A DNA stretch of 64,000 bases from positions 434,001 through 498,000 of the forward strand of contig CAVZLR010000001.1 of NCBI GenBank assembly GCA_963776205.1, given 5' to 3'. Under the pieces are notes generated by a model. It was not told where the DNA came from. It ran no database searches and saw only the letters and a list, made by a program, of their open reading frames with translations. A program made the translations under genes and the position numbers. The stretch comes from UBA4459 sp963776205 (GTDB lineage Bacteria > Bacteroidota > Bacteroidia > Bacteroidales > F082). Positions 41,938 to 51,255 of the stretch are shown here, in pieces. Each line of letters starts with the position of its first letter. Positions within the stretch are counted from its first letter, which is position 1.

Positions 41938-43093
41938 AAAAGGTAAATTCCAGCGGTCGAACATAATATTATTATCGCTAACACACCTGTTGCACGACAT
42001 TTATTCTTCCTTTCTGGCACCATTACGTCCATTGCTTATTGAAAAATTTGGAATCACGCTTGCGGTTGCTTCTTTATGGGACCTGTTTCAGAGAATTCCA
42101 TGGCTGCTGAACCCTTTTATCGGTATGATTGCAGAACGGACTGCAGCTCGTTATTTTGTTATTATAACACCTGCAATCACCGCTATCTCGATGAGTTTTT
42201 TAGGCTTAGCCCCTTCTTTTACAGTAGTATCTATTTTGTTATTGGTTATGGGCATTAGTAGCGCCGCATTTCATGTGCCTTCACCAGTGATGATCAAGAA
42301 AGTATCAGGTGGCTCCACAGGAAAAGGTATGAGCTATTTTATGTTCGGTGGAGAAATGGCAAGAACTTTAGGGCCATTGGTAATTACAGGAGCTGTTTCT
42401 TTGTGGGGCCTCGAAGGCACCTGGAAACTGATACCTTTTGGCTTATTAGCGTCTGCTATTCTTTACTTTAAACTTCGGAAAATTAAAATTTCCTCCGATT
42501 TTAAAAAAGCAGACAAGAAACCTCAATACTGGTTATCCACAAAAAAACTAATTCCCTTTTTTTTAGTGCTGATCGGCATTACTTTTTTCCGAGCCATTAT
42601 GAAATCAGGATTAACCGCATTTTTACCCACATACTTTTATACTGATAAAGGTGAAACATTGTGGTTTGCGAATTCAGCATTGGCTGTCTTTCAACTGGCT
42701 GGCGCAATTGGGACTTTACTGGCTGGTACTCTTTCAGACAAGATAGGGCGTAAGACATCCCTGTTGATCATTAGCATTGTTACACCTTTTTTAATGGCCT
42801 TGTTTGTAAGTTCAAGCGGTGTATGGAGTTTCGTTTTTTTATTGCTTTTAGGCATATTTGTTTTTGCGCCCGGTCCGGTTCTAATGGCGTTGGTACAGGA
42901 TGTTTCAAAGGAATTACCCGTATTTATGAATAGCATTTATATGACCATAAGCTTCGGGACTTCTGCGATTTCAGTAGTTTTCGCCGGTGTATTGGGGGAT
43001 TGGGTGGGTCTTGAACAAACCTATCTTATTTCGGCCGTTATTGCAATCGGTGCGGTTCCTTGCGTACTGTTTTTGAAATCGAAAAGGGAATAA
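41915..43093 (+). CDS. MFS transporter (fosmidomycin-resistance-like)
   Basis: A 392-residue permease with 12 predicted transmembrane helices and the loop 8-9 motif GTLSDKIGRKTSL, typical of the MFS. The N-terminus (LLSLTHLLHDIYSSFLAPLR) resembles the Fsr-type subfamily, which exports small drugs. The start overlaps the upstream kinase gene by 23 bases, implying translational coupling. Substrate unknown. Confidence 0.85.
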   Translation: MKSYSETEKGKFQRSNIILLSLTHLLHDIYSSFLAPLRPLLIEKFGITLAVASLWDLFQRIPWLLNPFIGMIAERTAARYFVIITPAITAISMSFLGLAPSFTVVSILLLVMGISSAAFHVPSPVMIKKVSGGSTGKGMSYFMFGGEMARTLGPLVITGAVSLWGLEGTWKLIPFGLLASAILYFKLRKIKISSDFKKADKKPQYWLSTKKLIPFFLVLIGITFFRAIMKSGLTAFLPTYFYTDKGETLWFANSALAVFQLAGAIGTLLAGTLSDKIGRKTSLLIISIVTPFLMALFVSSSGVWSFVFLLLLGIFVFAPGPVLMALVQDVSKELPVFMNSIYMTISFGTSAISVVFAGVLGDWVGLEQTYLISAVIAIGAVPCVLFLKSKRE

Positions 43094-43099
43094 TTGTTC

Positions 43100-44080
43100 T
43101 TATTCCTGATATATCAACACTACTTTATTACCATCAGATGTAACATAACCCCTGTACATACCTGCCGTATTGAAAGTCATTGAGATATGGCCGGTTTTGT
43201 CAACAGCAACGATACCTCCATCACCACCAATTTCTTTTAATTTATGCATAATTACTTCATCAGCGGCTTGCTGAAGGCGCATGTTCTTATATTTCATCAA
43301 TGCCGAAATATCGTAAGCCACTACATTCCTGATAAAATATTCCCCATGCCCTGTGGCAGAAACAGCGCAAGTATAGTTATCTGCATATGTACCAGCCCCG
43401 ATAATAGGTGAATCACCCACCCGGCCCTTCATTTTATAGGTCATACCGCCCGTTGAGGTACCCGCCGCCAGATTGCCGTGTCTGTCAAGTGCGACTGCAC
43501 CCACGGTACCGAATTTTTCTGCTTTATCTATTGCATGTAAATAATTTTTCCAGCGAGATTCTGTAAAAAAATAGGATGAATCAACCATTTCCAAACCTGC
43601 TGAAACTGCCAGTTCTTCAGCGCCATCACCTGTTAACATCACATGTTGGGTTTCTTCCATTACTGCCCTGGCGCCCAGGATAGGGTTTTTAATATGATGA
43701 ACCCCTGTAATTGCACCGGCCTGTAGCTGGCTGCCCTCCATAATGGATGCATCCATTTCATTGATTCCTTCAGCAGTAAAAACGGCTCCTTTTCCTGCAT
43801 TGAACAGTGGTGAATTTTCCATCACCATTATAGAGGCAGTAACTGCATCCAGGCATGTCCCATCATGTTTTAAAATGCTTTCGCCCACCTCCAGTGCTTC
43901 AGTCAACTTTGCCAGGTATGCTGCCTCAGCTTCTTCCGTCATATTTTCTTTTAAAATAGTACCTGCTCCTCCATGGATCACCAGCACATATTCATGTTTA
44001 CTTTTTATATCATCCGGATGATTTTCACAGGCATAGAAACCAATAAAAAGTAGTAAAACTGCAAGTTTAAAAATTTTCAT
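43100..44080 (-). CDS. Isoaspartyl peptidase / L-asparaginase (Ntn hydrolase), lipoprotein
   Basis: A 326-residue N-terminal-nucleophile hydrolase precursor. VIHGGAGTI begins the mature fold; autocleavage occurs before the Thr in GTVGAVALDRHGNLAAGTSTGG (the Gly-Thr bond at GTVGAV), producing the catalytic Thr. The signal peptide (FYACEN) makes it a lipoprotein, so it acts in the periplasm or outer membrane and releases aspartate from isoaspartyl peptides or asparagine. Convergent with the MFS gene. It is followed upstream in the same direction by a TSUP transporter (5 bases). Confidence 0.88.
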   Translation of the reverse strand: MKIFKLAVLLLFIGFYACENHPDDIKSKHEYVLVIHGGAGTILKENMTEEAEAAYLAKLTEALEVGESILKHDGTCLDAVTASIMVMENSPLFNAGKGAVFTAEGINEMDASIMEGSQLQAGAITGVHHIKNPILGARAVMEETQHVMLTGDGAEELAVSAGLEMVDSSYFFTESRWKNYLHAIDKAEKFGTVGAVALDRHGNLAAGTSTGGMTYKMKGRVGDSPIIGAGTYADNYTCAVSATGHGEYFIRNVVAYDISALMKYKNMRLQQAADEVIMHKLKEIGGDGGIVAVDKTGHISMTFNTAGMYRGYVTSDGNKVVLIYQE

Positions 44081-44085
44081 TTTTT

Positions 44086-44871
44086 CTAATTTAGTAATCC
44101 GGCAATTATGCTCTTAAAATCGTACAGTCCAAACATATCACCGGAAGTTATCAGGATCACAATCACGATTACCCATTTCACAAAAACTACCCCTTTGCTA
44201 ACCGCTAAACGGGAGGCAATAAATGCACCAATCACACCACCAATAGCCATGATTAAACCGTACTTCCATTCGATGAGTCCATTCCATAAAAATACAACGA
44301 GTGTAAAGGGCGTGTATATCATCACGATGAACACCTTAATGGCATTGGCTTTAACAAGGTCGAACCCAGCCCCCAACACAATGCCCATCAACAGAAAATA
44401 ACCGATACCCATATGAATGAATCCGCCGTAAATACCAATGAAAAAGAAGATCAGGTAGATTTTCCAATTCAACGGCTTCTCCATGATCTCAGCCCTGCCA
44501 TATAAATATTTTTGGGGTTTATACAATATAAATATGAGCATGATCAGCATGATAGCCCCAATAGCTTTTTCAAATATCTCTTCGTTAATATCCACTGCGA
44601 TCCACGATCCTATCAGCGATCCCAATACAGCCGGAATGGAAAGGTAGATCGATTTTCGCAGGGGCAATACTTTTTGTTGTTTAAAGCTGGAAGTAGCCGT
44701 TAAAGTTTGAATGGCGATAGCCACCCGGTTGGTGCCATTTGCCAATGGGGCAGGCAATCCAAGCATCATCAGGATGGATAAAGAGATGATACTGCCGCCA
44801 CCAGCCAGGGTATTGATGAATCCAACCATCAACCCGGCAATAATGAGAATAATAATTTCGCTCCAGGGCAT
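44086..44871 (-). CDS. TSUP/TauE-SafE family sulfite or organic anion exporter
   Basis: A 261-residue membrane protein with about eight transmembrane helices and the TSUP repeated motifs (GFINTLAGGGSIISL near the N-terminus and GGFIHMGIGYFLLMG mid-protein). The family exports sulfite, sulfoacetate or other small anions. It lies in a row with the isoaspartyl peptidase and thiL genes, all on the minus strand with spacings of 5 and 1 bases, so they may be one operon. Substrate unknown. Confidence 0.88.
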   Translation of the reverse strand: MPWSEIIILIIAGLMVGFINTLAGGGSIISLSILMMLGLPAPLANGTNRVAIAIQTLTATSSFKQQKVLPLRKSIYLSIPAVLGSLIGSWIAVDINEEIFEKAIGAIMLIMLIFILYKPQKYLYGRAEIMEKPLNWKIYLIFFFIGIYGGFIHMGIGYFLLMGIVLGAGFDLVKANAIKVFIVMIYTPFTLVVFLWNGLIEWKYGLIMAIGGVIGAFIASRLAVSKGVVFVKWVIVIVILITSGDMFGLYDFKSIIAGLLN

Positions 44872-44872
44872 G

Positions 44873-45961
44873 TTATTCGGTATTTGTTTTTCCGGAAGTT
44901 AAATTATCCAATTCTCTTTTCTTAAGTGCGTCCCAGCCCTGCGCTTCGAGATTGAAGAGATGGTTGTCATTTGAGACCAGTTTTTCGCCTTCTGATTCAT
45001 CCGTGATATATCCAATGACTGTAATTCCTTCCTCTTCTTTGATTTTATCATAGTCTTCCTGCTTAATGGTAAACAGGAGTTCATAATCTTCTCCCCCATT
45101 CAGCGCTGCCACCGAAGGAATGATATTAAATTCCTTGGCTGTATCATAGGTATTTTGATCAATGGGTATCTTCTCTTCATACATCATACATCCCTTTTTC
45201 GAAGCCTTGCAAATATGAATTGCTTCAGAAGCCAGTCCGTCAGAAATGTCGATCATCGCTGTTGGTAAGATTCCTTTTTCATCAAATAATTTGACGATAT
45301 CTATCCGGGCTTCTGGTTTCAGCTGATGTTCCAGAATGTAGTTATGCTGCGACAGATCAGGTTGCATTTCCGGGTTCACCTTGAAAACCTGTTTTTCCCT
45401 TTCCAAAACAAGAAGTCCCATGTATGCGGCGCCCAGATCACCACTCACACATAACAGATCATTTATATTAGCGCCGCTCCGGTAGGTTACCTTGCCCTCC
45501 TGAACCTCACCAACCGCAGTAACTGAAATAAATAAACCTGATACGCTGGATGTGGTATCGCCACCCACGAAATCAACTTTATAAACTTCACATGCTTTTT
45601 TAATGCCTGCATAAATCTCTTCGAGTGCTTCTACCGAAAATTTGCTTGATACACCCAAACCCACAATAATTTGTTTGGGGATGCCATTCATCGACACTAT
45701 ATCAGAAAAATTTACCACCGCTGCTTTATAGCCCAGATGTTTTAAAGGCATATAGGTTAAATCAAAATGCACACCTTCAATCAAAAGATCTTTTGATAAA
45801 AGTGTAACATGGTCTGCCGTTGGTTTTAAAACCGCAGCATCATCACCAATACCCATAATTGTAGATTTATTGACAATCGGAATATTTTTTGTCAGATGGT
45901 CGATCAAACCAAATTCACCCAACTCTGACAGTTCGGTTAACTTAGATGTTGCTTCGCTCAT
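44873..45961 (-). CDS. thiL: Thiamine-monophosphate kinase
   Basis: A 362-residue AIR-synthase-fold kinase that phosphorylates thiamine monophosphate to the active cofactor. Conserved N-terminal GIGDDAAVLKP, VNFSDIVSMNG and CVSGDLGAAYMG, and the mid-domain DISDGLASEAIHIC and GGEDYELLFT are the ThiL signatures. Divergent from atpD, with a 150-bp AT-rich intergenic region. Confidence 0.93.
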   Translation of the reverse strand: MSEATSKLTELSELGEFGLIDHLTKNIPIVNKSTIMGIGDDAAVLKPTADHVTLLSKDLLIEGVHFDLTYMPLKHLGYKAAVVNFSDIVSMNGIPKQIIVGLGVSSKFSVEALEEIYAGIKKACEVYKVDFVGGDTTSSVSGLFISVTAVGEVQEGKVTYRSGANINDLLCVSGDLGAAYMGLLVLEREKQVFKVNPEMQPDLSQHNYILEHQLKPEARIDIVKLFDEKGILPTAMIDISDGLASEAIHICKASKKGCMMYEEKIPIDQNTYDTAKEFNIIPSVAALNGGEDYELLFTIKQEDYDKIKEEEGITVIGYITDESEGEKLVSNDNHLFNLEAQGWDALKKRELDNLTSGKTNTE

Positions 45962-46069
45962 GCCGGAAATTTTTTGCTAAAATACACGGTTATTCCTAAA
46001 TAAAATCAAGTCACCAGAGGGATTTCCTATTCTTTCAGAAATATTACTTTTTCAATCATATATAATTAT

Positions 46070-46077
46070 TATATTTG
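46070..46077 (+). promoter_or_regulatory. TAnnTTTG promoter box of atpDC
   Basis: TATATTTG, 34 bases before the atpD ATG at 46112. The -33 element is not a clear TTTG. Confidence 0.5.
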
Positions 46078-46111
46078 CCCGCACATTAAATACCTTTAAA
46101 CAAAGCTTTTT

Positions 46112-47620
46112 ATGGAGAAAAAAAGGGTTGGCCGCATTGCGCAAATCATCGGGCCAGTTGTTGATGTGGTTTTCGAAAATGAAGAAGACCTCCCAAAAAT
46201 TTACGACGCACTTGAAATCACCCGCGAAAATGGTGATAAACTTATTTTAGAGGCCCAGCAGGCCATTGGTGAAAATACCGTTAGAACTGTAGCAATGGAT
46301 GCTACCGACGGTTTAAGAAGAGGTACTGAAGTTATCTCAACCGGCGCACCTATTTCCATGCCGGCCAGTGAAGAAGTAAAAGGCCGCTTGTTTAATGTAA
46401 TTGGCGATGCTATTGATGGACTGGGTGAAATTAAATCAAAAGCCAGGTATCCTATTCATCGTGATCCGCCAAAATTTGAAAACCTGACCACATCCAAAGA
46501 AGTACTTTATACAGGTATTAAAGTAATTGACCTGATCGAACCTTATTCAAAAGGTGGAAAAATTGGATTATTTGGTGGTGCTGGTGTTGGTAAAACTGTT
46601 ATTATCATGGAGTTGATCAACAACATTGCCAAATCCTATGCAGGATTATCTGTTTTTGGTGGTGTTGGAGAGCGTACCCGCGAAGGGAATGACCTGCTCA
46701 GAGAGATGATCGAATCAGGTGTTATCAGATATGGAAAAGAATTTATAGAAGACATGGAAAAAGGTGGTTGGGATCTGTCGAAAGTAGACAGGAAAGAACT
46801 GGCTGAATCACAGGCAACCCTTGTATTCGGACAGATGAACGAACCTCCCGGAGCACGTGCCCGTGTTGCACTTTCAGGATTAACCATGGCAGAGTATTTC
46901 CGTGATGGAGATGAACAATCAGGCGGCAGGGACATCCTTTTCTTTATCGATAATATTTTCCGTTTTACACAGGCAGGTTCAGAGGTATCAGCGCTGTTAG
47001 GACGTATGCCTTCAGCAGTAGGTTACCAGCCAACCTTGGCAACTGAAATGGGAATCATGCAGGAACGTATTACCTCTACAAAACGCGGTTCCATTACTTC
47101 TGTTCAGGCGGTATATGTACCTGCCGATGACTTAACTGACCCTGCTCCTGCAACTACTTTTGCTCACCTCGATGCCACAACCGTATTGAGCAGAAAGATT
47201 GCCGAACTTGGTATTTATCCTGCCGTTGACCCATTGGATTCAACTTCTCGTATTCTTTCTCCGGATGTTGTTGGTGAAGAACATTACAAAACAGCTGAAA
47301 GAGTTAAAATGCTGTTACAGCGTTATAAAGAATTACAGGATATTATTGCCATTCTTGGTATGGATGAACTTTCAGAAGAAGATAAACTGATTGTGCATCG
47401 TGCAAGACGGGTACAGCGATTCCTATCGCAACCTTTCCACGTAGCTGAACAGTTTACCGGATTAAAAGGAACTATCGTTTCCATTGAAGATACCATCAAA
47501 GGTTTTAATATGATCATGGATGGTGAAGTAGATGAATATCCGGAAGCAGCATTTAACCTGGTAGGTACCATTGACGAAGCCATAGAAAAAGGTAAAAGAT
47601 TACTTGAAGAAAGCAAATAG
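46112..47620 (+). CDS. atpD: ATP synthase F1 beta subunit
   Basis: A 502-residue catalytic subunit. Walker A is GGAGVGKTVI; the catalytic Glu is in GERTREGNDL; Walker B is DILFFIDNIFRFTQAGSEVSALLG; the DELSEED loop reads MDELSEEDKLIV. A Bacteroidota-type insertion near KEFIEDMEKGGWDLSKV lengthens it relative to E. coli (460 residues). It heads the beta-epsilon transcript; the stop overlaps a GTG preceding epsilon. Confidence 0.97.
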   Translation: MEKKRVGRIAQIIGPVVDVVFENEEDLPKIYDALEITRENGDKLILEAQQAIGENTVRTVAMDATDGLRRGTEVISTGAPISMPASEEVKGRLFNVIGDAIDGLGEIKSKARYPIHRDPPKFENLTTSKEVLYTGIKVIDLIEPYSKGGKIGLFGGAGVGKTVIIMELINNIAKSYAGLSVFGGVGERTREGNDLLREMIESGVIRYGKEFIEDMEKGGWDLSKVDRKELAESQATLVFGQMNEPPGARARVALSGLTMAEYFRDGDEQSGGRDILFFIDNIFRFTQAGSEVSALLGRMPSAVGYQPTLATEMGIMQERITSTKRGSITSVQAVYVPADDLTDPAPATTFAHLDATTVLSRKIAELGIYPAVDPLDSTSRILSPDVVGEEHYKTAERVKMLLQRYKELQDIIAILGMDELSEEDKLIVHRARRVQRFLSQPFHVAEQFTGLKGTIVSIEDTIKGFNMIMDGEVDEYPEAAFNLVGTIDEAIEKGKRLLEESK

Positions 47621-47631
47621 TGAGTATCAAC

Positions 47632-47865
47632 ATGAATCTGGAAATTATAACCCCCGACAAAACGATCTATAAAGGAGAAGCTGAATTGGTGCAACTTCCC
47701 GGTATTGATGGTTCATTTGAAATTTTAAACAACCACGCGCCTTTAATCTCGGCCCTGGTGAAAGGTAAAATAAAAGTTAAAAAAAGTGGGAGTGAAGAAT
47801 TTTATGAAGTAAATGGGGGTGTTATAGAAGTGTTGGATAACAAAGTGCTGATACTTGCCGAATAA
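47632..47865 (+). CDS. atpC: ATP synthase F1 epsilon subunit (short form)
   Basis: A 77-residue epsilon subunit with the beta-sandwich domain only (MNLEIITPDKTIYKGEAE, GSFEILNNHAPLISAL). The C-terminal helical hairpin that inhibits ATP hydrolysis in E. coli (about 135 residues) is absent, as is usual in Bacteroidota. I use ATG 47632; a GTG at 47620 overlapping the atpD stop would add four residues. A terminator follows at 47890. Confidence 0.93.
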   Translation: MNLEIITPDKTIYKGEAELVQLPGIDGSFEILNNHAPLISALVKGKIKVKKSGSEEFYEVNGGVIEVLDNKVLILAE

Positions 47866-47889
47866 GATTTAATCGAAAAAAATATTTCA

Positions 47890-47917
47890 AACCCTGATAA
47901 ATCTATCGGGGTTTTTT
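47890..47917 (+). terminator. Rho-independent terminator after atpC
   Basis: AACCCTGATA at 47890-47899 pairs with TATCGGGGTT at 47904-47913 around a 4-base loop, followed by a T run. It shows that beta-epsilon is transcribed separately from the other ATP synthase genes. Confidence 0.85.
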
Positions 47918-47941
47918 GTTTACCAATAATGCGAATCTAAT

Positions 47942-48439
47942 TTACTTTCCAACCCCAACGGAAGCGGGCACTGAAAGATGTGCCTGAACTATTTTCCATT
48001 CGCCATCCATTTTTTCCATCACACCTGTAAAGCGAAGTCCTTCATAACTTTTTGCTTCACCTTTATAAACAAAATTGTAATTGAGAGTTTCGGCAAACCA
48101 GGCCGTATTTCCAGTGCAGTTCAATTTTATGAACTGGTCGGAGGCAGAAATATAGGTATCTGTAATTTGGCTGAACTGATCTTTGATCGCTGTTCTTATG
48201 TTCGTCCACCCCATCAAGCGCTCATCCGAATCTGTACCGTATAATATAATATCCGAATTGGGGGCCCAGATTTCTTCTGTCAAATCAAAATCCTGGTTCT
48301 CATTGGCAATGATATACTTCTCAAGTACATTTTCAATGGCCAACGTTTCATCTTTTAAATTTAAATCCTTATCACAATTTGAACAAGATGAAATGAACAG
48401 GAAGCTACCTATAACTAATAACATCGATAGATTTTTCAT
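47942..48439 (-). CDS. SnoaL/NTF2-like lipoprotein inside the ATP synthase locus
   Basis: A 165-residue lipoprotein (lipobox FISSCSN) with a SnoaL-like/DUF4440 cone-shaped fold: ENVLEKYIIANENQDFDLTEE, then WFAETLNYNFVY and GLRFTGVMEKMDGEWKIVQAH. Such domains bind small ligands or act as isomerases; no catalytic pair can be assigned. It points opposite to the ATP synthase genes and lies between atpC and atpB, so it splits the locus. Function unknown. Confidence 0.82.
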   Translation of the reverse strand: MKNLSMLLVIGSFLFISSCSNCDKDLNLKDETLAIENVLEKYIIANENQDFDLTEEIWAPNSDIILYGTDSDERLMGWTNIRTAIKDQFSQITDTYISASDQFIKLNCTGNTAWFAETLNYNFVYKGEAKSYEGLRFTGVMEKMDGEWKIVQAHLSVPASVGVGK

Positions 48440-48661
48440 AATGCATGTTTGTTACGAATGAATATTTTTTTGCTTGTTCGTGAAGATACAAAAAAATTGA
48501 AACTGCCGCAAGCCAGCCCCATATGAAATAATGCTTAACGATTGATGTGTACTAAGTAAGCACCTCACCCACTGACAAAAACAAATTAAAAAAACCTTTT
48601 TCTATTTCAGCTTTTATTCGTATCATTGCATCCAATTTTGAAACCACACTTTCCATCGTAA

Positions 48662-49786
48662 ATGAGTGATAAATCAGGAGTTAAGAGAACAGTTTACCAG
48701 TTAGGGCTACTCATTTTAATCAGCTTTTTCTTATCAGGAAATATAGCTGCCCAGCACCACGCAGATGATCCGGTAATCGGTATTGAAGATCAGCATAAGA
48801 TGGAAGAGGCCGATTTTCAGGCTGGTGACCTAATTATAGAACATATTAGCGATTCATACGAATGGCATATCATTGATTTTGGTGATACACATATCTCATT
48901 GCCACTGCCGGTTATTTTATATGATGAAGGATCGTGGCTGGTTTTTATGTCTTCCAAATTTCATCACGGACACGATGCCTACCAGGGATATTTTATCTCT
49001 CATAAAGATATGAATGCCGGAAAGATCGTAAAACTGGATGAGGCAGGGCACGAAGTAAGACCGACTTTGGATGTTTCGATCACTAAAAATGTGGTCGCTA
49101 TTTTTCTCAGTTCATTGATGTTGATTGTCATCTTTGTTTCGGTAGCACGGTCGTACAATAAAAGAAGAGATCATGCTCCAAAAGGCCTACAGTCGTTTCT
49201 TGAACCCATCATTATTTTCGTCCGCGACGACATTGCGAAAGCATCGATTGGCGAAAAACGATATGAGAAATATTTGCCTTTTCTATTAACGATATTCTTT
49301 TTTATACTCCTCAATAACATCATGGGTATCATCCCATTCTTTCCGGGTGGAGCTAATGTTACCGGAAATATTGGTGTTACAGGCGTATTGGCAGCTTTTA
49401 CATTTATTATTACCACATTTAGTGGAAATAAAAACTACTGGACACATATTATCAATGCGCCCGGTGTACCTTGGTGGCTGAAAATACCAGTGCCTTTGAT
49501 GCCGATTGTTGAACTGATGGGTGTATTTACCAAACCTTTTGTACTGATGGTCCGTCTCTTTGCTAACATTACGGCAGGACATATCATTATTCTTGGTTTT
49601 ATAAGTCTCATTTTCATTTTTGGTGAGATGAGTACCGGACTTGGATATGGCGTTTCAGTTATTTCAGTAGGATTCTCCATTTTTATGGATTTCCTGGAAT
49701 TACTGGTAGCTTTTATCCAGGCCTATGTTTTTACATTGCTTTCAGCCTTGTATTTTGGCATGGCTACGGAGGAAGCACATCATTAA
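48662..49786 (+). CDS. atpB: ATP synthase F0 a subunit
   Basis: A 374-residue membrane subunit with an N-terminal signal-like segment (LGLLILISFFLSGNIAAQ) and a periplasmic domain of about 120 residues, as in other Bacteroidota, then five or six helices. The essential Arg is in KPFVLMVRLFANITAGH. The final helix region is FIQAYVFTLLSALYF. Forms the proton half-channels with the c ring. Starts the a-c-b-delta-alpha-gamma operon. Confidence 0.93.
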   Translation: MSDKSGVKRTVYQLGLLILISFFLSGNIAAQHHADDPVIGIEDQHKMEEADFQAGDLIIEHISDSYEWHIIDFGDTHISLPLPVILYDEGSWLVFMSSKFHHGHDAYQGYFISHKDMNAGKIVKLDEAGHEVRPTLDVSITKNVVAIFLSSLMLIVIFVSVARSYNKRRDHAPKGLQSFLEPIIIFVRDDIAKASIGEKRYEKYLPFLLTIFFFILLNNIMGIIPFFPGGANVTGNIGVTGVLAAFTFIITTFSGNKNYWTHIINAPGVPWWLKIPVPLMPIVELMGVFTKPFVLMVRLFANITAGHIIILGFISLIFIFGEMSTGLGYGVSVISVGFSIFMDFLELLVAFIQAYVFTLLSALYFGMATEEAHH

Positions 49787-49825
49787 TTAATTTGAATCCA
49801 TTAATAACTAAATAATAACTTAATT

Positions 49826-50086
49826 ATGGAACTTTTAGCAATTTTATTACAGGCTGTTGCGGACCTTACGCCTTATGCAAAAATGGGCGCAGGTATCGGA
49901 GCTGGTATCGCTGCAATTGGTGCTGGTGTTGGCATTGGCCAGATCGGTAAAGGTGCAGTTGAAGCCATCGCGCGTCAACCTGAAGCTGTTGGTGATATTC
50001 GTTCAAATATGATCGTTGCCGCCGCGCTTATTGAAGGTGTTGCCTTCTTTGCTATAGTTGTTTGTTTATTGGTAGTATTCTTATAG
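49826..50086 (+). CDS. atpE: ATP synthase F0 c subunit
   Basis: An 86-residue hairpin proteolipid. Helix 1 has GAGIGAGIAAIGAGVGIG, the polar loop is ARQPE and helix 2 carries the essential Glu in AALIEGVAFFAIVV. The residue after this Glu is Gly and the position corresponding to Na+ ligand Gln32 of Ilyobacter is Ile, so the sequence points to a proton-type ring. Followed by a strong intercistronic hairpin before atpF. Confidence 0.95.
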   Translation: MELLAILLQAVADLTPYAKMGAGIGAGIAAIGAGVGIGQIGKGAVEAIARQPEAVGDIRSNMIVAAALIEGVAFFAIVVCLLVVFL

Positions 50087-50102
50087 ACAACAACGATGAA
50101 TC

Positions 50103-50139
50103 TCCGGTGCATTTCAGCGGTTGGCTGCGATGCACCGGA
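50103..50139 (+). promoter_or_regulatory. Strong intercistronic hairpin between atpE and atpF
   Basis: TCCGGTGCAT at 50103-50112 pairs perfectly with ATGCACCGGA at 50130-50139; an inner CAGC/GCTG stem extends it. There is no T run after it, so it is not a classical terminator. A hairpin here could protect or process the mRNA 3' end of the c-subunit part, giving more c than b. Confidence 0.7.
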
Positions 50140-50170
50140 TAATTTAAAATAAAACTAAAAACAATATATC

Positions 50171-50665
50171 ATGTCATTGATCAATCCCGGATTCGGACTC
50201 ATTATCTGGATGACCATTGCACTGCTCGTAGTGCTGTTCGTCCTGAAAAAATATGCCTGGAAACCTATCATGAATGCGTTAAAAGAACGTGAAGACTCTA
50301 TTGAAGAATCCTTACGTGCTGCCGATCGGGCTAAAGAGGAAATGAAGGAATTGATACTTGATAACGAGAAGTTATTAAGAGAAGCCAAAGATGAACGTGA
50401 TGCCATTTTAAGAGAAGCCCGGAAAGTAAAAGAAAAGATCATTGAAGATGCCAAGACAAAGGCAAATATAGAAGCTGGCAACATAGTTGAAAATGCCAAA
50501 GTACGTATTGAAAATGAGAAGAAAGCGGCTTTGGTTGAAATAAAAAATACAATTGCAACTTATTCTATCGAGATTGCTGAAAAGGTATTAAGGGAAGAAC
50601 TGAAGGATAAAAAGAGACAGGAAAGCTACATCAGGAAATTACTGGAAGAAACTAGTGCAAATTAA
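50171..50665 (+). CDS. atpF: ATP synthase F0 b subunit
   Basis: A 164-residue protein: one N-terminal transmembrane helix (FGLIIWMTIALLVVLFVL), then a long charged coiled coil (KEREDSIEESLRAADRAKEE onward) forming the peripheral stalk. Length and layout are normal. Followed by atpH after 15 bases. Confidence 0.94.
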   Translation: MSLINPGFGLIIWMTIALLVVLFVLKKYAWKPIMNALKEREDSIEESLRAADRAKEEMKELILDNEKLLREAKDERDAILREARKVKEKIIEDAKTKANIEAGNIVENAKVRIENEKKAALVEIKNTIATYSIEIAEKVLREELKDKKRQESYIRKLLEETSAN

Positions 50666-50680
50666 GATCAGGCTACGCAA

Positions 50681-51238
50681 ATGAGAATAACATTATTGGC
50701 AAAACGGTATGCGCAGGCACTCTTCGACTTGGCTGTTGAAAACAACATCCTGGAAGAAGTAGAGCAGGATATGATACTCGTAAAATCCGTATTGGACGAA
50801 AGCCGGGTTTTAAGAAAAGTGATGTCAAATCCTGTGATTGATTACTCGAAGAAGATAAAGGTATTAGCTAGAATTTTTGAAGGCAAAACACAGAAACTAA
50901 CCCTTAAATTTCTTCAATTAATTACAAGAAAAGGCAGGGAAATTTATATTGTACACATCTGCACCGCTTTTGATGTGATATACAAAGAACACAAAAATAT
51001 AATGCCTGTTCAGCTCACAACCGCAATGGATGTTGATCAAAAAGTGAAACAAGAGGTGTTGGACAAATTAGCAGGGATAATGGGGAAAAACCTTGAGGTT
51101 ACAGAAAAAGTGGATCAGGAACTTATTGGTGGTTTTACATTAAACTTTGAAGACTACCAGTATAATAACAGCGTTAAGAAACAACTGCAGCGATTGGCTA
51201 AAGTTTTTTCAGAAAATCTTTATATCAGTAAAATATAA
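50681..51238 (+). CDS. atpH: ATP synthase F1 delta subunit
   Basis: A 185-residue delta subunit (AtpH/OSCP family): N-terminal LLAKRYAQALFDLAVEN and the C-terminal EKVDQELIGGFTLNFEDYQYNNSV segment, which are the family ends. It links the b stalk to the alpha subunits. Normal length; 17 bases from atpA. Confidence 0.94.
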   Translation: MRITLLAKRYAQALFDLAVENNILEEVEQDMILVKSVLDESRVLRKVMSNPVIDYSKKIKVLARIFEGKTQKLTLKFLQLITRKGREIYIVHICTAFDVIYKEHKNIMPVQLTTAMDVDQKVKQEVLDKLAGIMGKNLEVTEKVDQELIGGFTLNFEDYQYNNSVKKQLQRLAKVFSENLYISKI

Positions 51239-51255
51239 CTAAAGCATAAAACAAC

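Noticed and set aside
49826..50086. Sodium-type ATP synthase
   Set aside because: The c subunit lacks the Gln and Ser/Thr ligand pattern, so no sodium claim is made.
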